From NCBI RefSeq assembly GCF_013817345.1, contig NZ_JACDCW010000020.1:1-49641 (forward strand): 49,641 bases of DNA, in the 5' to 3' direction. This DNA is from Methylibium sp. Its GTDB lineage: Bacteria > Pseudomonadota > Gammaproteobacteria > Burkholderiales > Burkholderiaceae_C. Under the pieces are notes generated by a model. It was not told the DNA's origin. It did not search any database and saw only the letters and a list, made by a program, of their open reading frames with translations. Of the stretch, positions 46,095 through 49,641 are shown piece after piece (positions within the stretch are counted from its first letter, which is position 1; every line of letters starts with the position of its first letter). A program made the position numbers and the translations under genes.

Positions 46095-46943
46095 TCACGC
46101 GCCCAGAAAGTGCCGCTTGTAGCGGTGCGGCAGGTCCTCGATGCGCATCAGCATGGGCAGGTCCGCCGTGTTGAACGCCGGGTCCCACGCGGGAGCGCCC
46201 AGCACCATACCGCCGCAGCGCAGATAGCCCTTGATCAGGGCAGGCGGCTCGACCTCGCCGGCCGGCATCAGGTCGTCGACCGGCAACGCCAGGCGCGGCG
46301 TGACGCGCCACTCGATCGGCGCCAGGTTCGTGATGCTCAACTGTCGCCACAGCCCCGCGGCGAGCCGGCCGCCGTCGCGCATGCCGACGCTGGCGCAACC
46401 GACCATCGTTTCCAGTCCATTGGTGAGCATGAAGGTGCCCAGGGCCGCCCACATGGTCATGATCACGCCGCCGGACCGGTGATCCGGGTGCACGCAGGAG
46501 CGCCCCAGCTCGACCATGCGCGGGCGCAGGGCTCGCAGGCGCGTGAGGTCGAACTCGTTGTCGCTGTACAGCCCGCCGACACGGCGCGCACCCGCCGGGG
46601 TGAGGACCCGGTAGGTGCCGACCACCTCGCCGCGTTCTCCATGTGTGCCCGCGCTGCGCACCAGCAGGTGCTCGCAGTACGGGTCGTACAAGTCGACGTC
46701 GATGCCGGCCGGCGTGCCGGGCGGTGTCGCGATGCGAGCGCCCATCTCCTCGACGAACACCCGATAGCGCAGGCGTTGCGCATCCCGGATGTCGTTTTCG
46801 CTGCGGGCCCAGCTCACGGTCAGCCCGCCGGGAGCCGCGGAGTGCGGCGGCGCGGGCAAGGGCGGCCGCCGGCGTGCAACGACAGCGGCTGCGGACCCGG
46901 TGAGGTTGTGCAGCGGCTGGGTCGGCATGGGAACTTCGTACAT
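46095..46943 (-). CDS. olsB: OlsB-like ornithine lipid N-acyltransferase / GNAT-type
   Basis: A 282-residue protein with the acyl-ACP-dependent N-acyltransferase fold of OlsB/hemolysin-like proteins. Seen: SENDIRDAQRLRYRVFVEEMGA (about 50-71), DLYDPYCEHLLV, VVGTYRVLTPAGA, VELGRSCVHPDHRSGG and the C-terminal KGYLRCGGMVLGAPAWDPAFNTADL. It would transfer a 3-hydroxyacyl chain to ornithine, the first step of phosphate-free ornithine lipids; olsA is not adjacent. An AGGAGAG ribosome-binding site fixes the ATG at 46943. The first about 45 residues are Pro/Ala-rich and not conserved. Confidence 0.85.
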   Translation of the reverse strand: MYEVPMPTQPLHNLTGSAAAVVARRRPPLPAPPHSAAPGGLTVSWARSENDIRDAQRLRYRVFVEEMGARIATPPGTPAGIDVDLYDPYCEHLLVRSAGTHGERGEVVGTYRVLTPAGARRVGGLYSDNEFDLTRLRALRPRMVELGRSCVHPDHRSGGVIMTMWAALGTFMLTNGLETMVGCASVGMRDGGRLAAGLWRQLSITNLAPIEWRVTPRLALPVDDLMPAGEVEPPALIKGYLRCGGMVLGAPAWDPAFNTADLPMLMRIEDLPHRYKRHFLGA

Positions 46944-47102
46944 GGCGCTCTCCTGTGAGGACGAGCACCGAGCATCCGACCGCTTCGTGACACCACCTTT
47001 GAAAACAGATTTCAGTTCGGTGACGTGGCCTGCGCGCTGCAATATGTCCGGATCGCGGCCGGCTTTGTCTGCACGCCCGAGCGCGGCACGCTCAAACGGG
47101 CA

Positions 47103-49641
47103 TCAACCCGCAGCAGCCAGGCACGGCGGTCGAATCACGTGATGCAGCAGACAGTCGACCAGCCGGTCGATGTCCACCGGCTTGGCCACATGGTCCACCA
47201 TGCCCGCGGCCAGGCATCTCTCGCGTTCTTCGGGCAAGGCGTAGGCCGTCAGTCCGATCACCGGGAGCGTGGGCGACGAGTCGCGCAGCCGCCGGGTGGC
47301 TTCGATGCCGTCCATGAGCGGCATCTGAACGTCCATCAGCACGGCGTCGAAGGCGGACGCGCCCGCCTGCGCGACGCGGGCCAGCGCTTCCAGGCCATTC
47401 CTGGCGAACACGACGTGGCAACCCTCGCTTTCGAGCTGGGCCTGCAGAACCAGGCGATTCACGTCGTTGTCCTCCGCGGCCAGCACGTGCAGGCCCGGGA
47501 GCCGCGGGCCTTCGGCGGTCGCACCGACCGGTAGCGGCTCGATCGGGGAGGCGGTGGACAAAGGCAGGCGCACCGTGAAGGTGCTGCCCTGTCCCGGGCG
47601 GCTTTCGACCCGGATCTCGCCGCCCATCAGCATGGCCAGGTTGTGACTGATCGCCAGGCCCAGACCGGTGCCGCCGAAGCGGCGGGTCGTGGAGCCGTCG
47701 GCCTGCTCGAACGGCTGGAACAGGCGCGCGAGCAGTGACGCCTCCATGCCGATGCCGGTGTCGGCCACCTCGAACACCACCGAGCCGGCCTCGGCGCGGA
47801 CCGTCAGCGCCACCTGGCCGCGATCGGTGAACTTGACGGCGTTGCTCAGCAGATTGACCAGAATCTGTTTCAGCCGCAGTGCGTCGCCTTCGACCCAGTC
47901 GGGCAGGTCCGGCGCCAGAGCGACGGGCAGCGCGAGGCCCTTGGCGGCGGTGCGGCCAGCCACCAGGCCGACGACCGCATCGACGGCAGCCGACAGACGG
48001 AAAGCACGCCGCTCGACACTCAACTTGCCGGCCTCGAGCTTGGAGAAGTCCAGGATGTCGTCGACGATGCTCAGCAGATGCCGGCCTGCGTCCAGGATGC
48101 CCTGGAAGTTCTCGGGCGCTGCGCGGCCGCTGCGGTCGCGGGTGCCGATCTGGGCCAGGCCGAGAACGGCATTCAGCGGGGTTCGAATCTCATGGCTCAT
48201 GTTGGCCAGAAATTCACTTTTCACGCGGGCCAGGCGTTCGGCCTCGCGCCGGTTGGCCTCTCGGACCTCCTCGAACTCACGGCGCTCGGTCACGTTGCGC
48301 ACCACCATCAAGAGCTGGTCTTCATCGAGCGGCAACACGCGGGCTTCGTAGAACTGACGCCCCGTGGCCAGAGTCATTTCGCATTCGGCGATGCACTGCT
48401 CGGCGCCGTGCGCCAGCTCGCCGAGCGCCGCCGTCACCTTCTGCGCCGTGTCCGCCGGCACGATGTCTTGCAGTTTGCGGCCCAGGAACTGTTCGGGAAC
48501 CGGGAAGAGGCCCGCTTCGCGTCCGACTCGATGTTCCAGGAGGGTGCCGTCGCGCGCCATGCGGAAGTAGCTGTCCGGCAGCGCGTGGAACAGCCGGTTC
48601 AGCTCGGCGGTTCGCCGGGTGACCAGTTCTTCCAGATGGTCCCGGTGGCGCTGCAGTTCGGCCTCGATCGCTTCGCGACGGCGGATCTCCTCCGACAGCG
48701 ACGCGTTGCGCCCTTGCAGGATGTGGCGCTGAGCGTCCGAGCGGGCGGCGCCCAGCTCCAGTGCGCGCGCACGTCCCTGCAGGCGATCCATTCGCACTGC
48801 GGCGAGCAGCAGGAGCACGGGAAACGCGCTCAGCGAGAACAGGAACACCGAGGAACTGAGATCGCCATAGATCTCGTCGCGCGACAGCGTCGTGACGAGC
48901 ACGGCCGCCATGCCGGGGACCGGGGTCGCGATGGCGACGGCATCGCCCTTTCCTGCGTCCCGAGCCGCAGCCGACAGGGGCGCGACGCGGGCGGGCCGGC
49001 CCGGTGGCAGCCGTGCCAGCTCGGCCGCCAGCTCGGGAGCGAAGGCGAGGGGGCCTGCCGGGGTGGCGATCTCGCGGCCGTCGATGGTCACGAGCGTCTC
49101 GCGATACGAGCCCTCGGCAACCATCTGGATGAGCGAGTGATAGAGCTGACCGATATCGCCGACCGTGACGACGGTCCCGACGAGCTCGCCCTTGAAGACC
49201 ACCGGAGCGGCCGTCACGATGGCCCGCTGCTCCAGATGCATCTCGAACGAGGTTCGGCCTGCAGGGCCTGCAGGCTCGAGCAGCGTGGCGGGGTCGTAGC
49301 CCGTGTCGACCAGCACCTGCCCGGCCGCATCCACCCAGGCGATGCGCGTGTATGCCTGGCCGTCACCGATCTTGTCGCGGCCGATCCACTCCCGAAAGCG
49401 CTGTTCCACCGCACCGAGGCCGGCGTCCAGGCCGTACAGCGGCGACATGCCCAGCGCCTTGTTGACGAGATAGGTGCGCAGCTCGTGCAGTGCCGCCAGT
49501 TCTTCGGCGGTGCTGCGTTGCTGCGCCGCGAAGTCGCCGAGCGCCGCAGCGCGCCGCTTGCTGTCGGCGATCATCCGGGCGTCGGCCGCCACCCTCAGCT
49601 GTTCCTTGGAGTCGAACGCGTTCCACAGCAACAGCACCGAG
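47103..49641 (-). CDS. Hybrid sensor histidine kinase (5' end beyond the window)
   Basis: At least 845 residues, open through the right edge, so the N-terminus and first helix are missing. Order: periplasmic sensor (to about 255), a helix at about 265-285 (FLFSLSAFPVLLLLAAV), coiled coil, PAS (about 340-460), HisKA with SHEIRTPLNAVLGLAQIG, HATPase with LVNLLSNAVKFTD, DTGIGM and GGTGLGLAISHNL, then a receiver domain with AAEDNDVNR, the phosphoacceptor Asp in VLMDVQMPLMDG and HVAKPVD. No HPt domain is present. It converges with nothing; olsB lies downstream on the same strand. Confidence 0.93.
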   Translation of the reverse strand, partial: SVLLLWNAFDSKEQLRVAADARMIADSKRRAAALGDFAAQQRSTAEELAALHELRTYLVNKALGMSPLYGLDAGLGAVEQRFREWIGRDKIGDGQAYTRIAWVDAAGQVLVDTGYDPATLLEPAGPAGRTSFEMHLEQRAIVTAAPVVFKGELVGTVVTVGDIGQLYHSLIQMVAEGSYRETLVTIDGREIATPAGPLAFAPELAAELARLPPGRPARVAPLSAAARDAGKGDAVAIATPVPGMAAVLVTTLSRDEIYGDLSSSVFLFSLSAFPVLLLLAAVRMDRLQGRARALELGAARSDAQRHILQGRNASLSEEIRRREAIEAELQRHRDHLEELVTRRTAELNRLFHALPDSYFRMARDGTLLEHRVGREAGLFPVPEQFLGRKLQDIVPADTAQKVTAALGELAHGAEQCIAECEMTLATGRQFYEARVLPLDEDQLLMVVRNVTERREFEEVREANRREAERLARVKSEFLANMSHEIRTPLNAVLGLAQIGTRDRSGRAAPENFQGILDAGRHLLSIVDDILDFSKLEAGKLSVERRAFRLSAAVDAVVGLVAGRTAAKGLALPVALAPDLPDWVEGDALRLKQILVNLLSNAVKFTDRGQVALTVRAEAGSVVFEVADTGIGMEASLLARLFQPFEQADGSTTRRFGGTGLGLAISHNLAMLMGGEIRVESRPGQGSTFTVRLPLSTASPIEPLPVGATAEGPRLPGLHVLAAEDNDVNRLVLQAQLESEGCHVVFARNGLEALARVAQAGASAFDAVLMDVQMPLMDGIEATRRLRDSSPTLPVIGLTAYALPEERERCLAAGMVDHVAKPVDIDRLVDCLLHHVIRPPCLAAAG

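Overview
The window reads as chromosomal DNA from a high-GC betaproteobacterium of the order Burkholderiales. FlhD/FlhC-type flagellar control, the hemA-prfA-prmC block, queE-queD-bioA, glmU/glmS and several Burkholderiales-type hypothetical genes fit something near the Rubrivivax/Leptothrix/Methylibium group. That placement is inferred from gene content and protein style, not from a search. Coding density is high and most of the window is housekeeping; the accessory signal is concentrated at about 32.7-46 kb.

Layout. 0.1-4.4 kb: motility control and chemotaxis (flhDC, a terminator, a sigma-28 promoter, motAB, cheY, cheZ). 4.5-7.9 kb, minus strand: hemA-prfA-prmC (tetrapyrrole entry and translation termination). 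8.0-13.6 kb: a small membrane protein, queE and queD (deazaguanine pathway) and bioA, bioD, bioF (biotin), interrupted by structured intergenic repeats. 13.6-16.1 kb, minus: a HepT/MntA toxin-antitoxin pair behind miaB and a secreted hypothetical protein. 16.3-19.1 kb, minus: a CoA-transferase/racemase, then pqqE and pqqA without pqqB, C or D. 19.2-22.5 kb: a hypothetical gene, a YgjP-like metalloprotease, a large radical SAM protein and tRNA-Met(CAT). 22.6-28.1 kb: small membrane proteins, a MidA-type methyltransferase, a folM-folB-ttcA-lipoprotein run and a second lipoprotein. 28.1-32.7 kb: glmU, a membrane J-domain protein, an Lrp/AsnC regulator and glmS, so both ends of UDP-GlcNAc synthesis lie together. 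32.7-36.3 kb: a probable trkH remnant, a sensor histidine kinase, a short secreted protein and a cold-shock gene. 36.3-41.1 kb: a VOC protein, a decapitated Bug/TctC gene, and a CoA transferase, an HMG-CoA-lyase-type enzyme and an MFS transporter that look like a small acyl-CoA catabolic unit. 41.1-43.7 kb: an IS91-like transposase scrap followed by a long di-haem peroxidase. 43.9-49.6 kb: an alpha/beta hydrolase and M14 carboxypeptidase pair, an Arg-rich 50-residue ORF, an OlsB-like acyltransferase, and a hybrid histidine kinase cut by the window edge.

The most unusual observations are: (1) two copies, in opposite orientation, of a roughly 135-bp repeat flanking queE, whose hairpin arms differ by paired compensatory changes; (2) pqqE lying upstream of pqqA with no other pqq gene; (3) a QueD homologue with serine where the catalytic cysteine is expected, and a long low-complexity tail running into bioA; (4) a radical SAM protein with CX4CX2C spacing, preceded by a 26-bp perfect palindrome; (5) three decayed gene pieces (trkH, Bug/TctC, IS91-type transposase) within 9 kb. 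I found no CRISPR array, prophage or complete insertion sequence, and no system I can confidently call entirely new.
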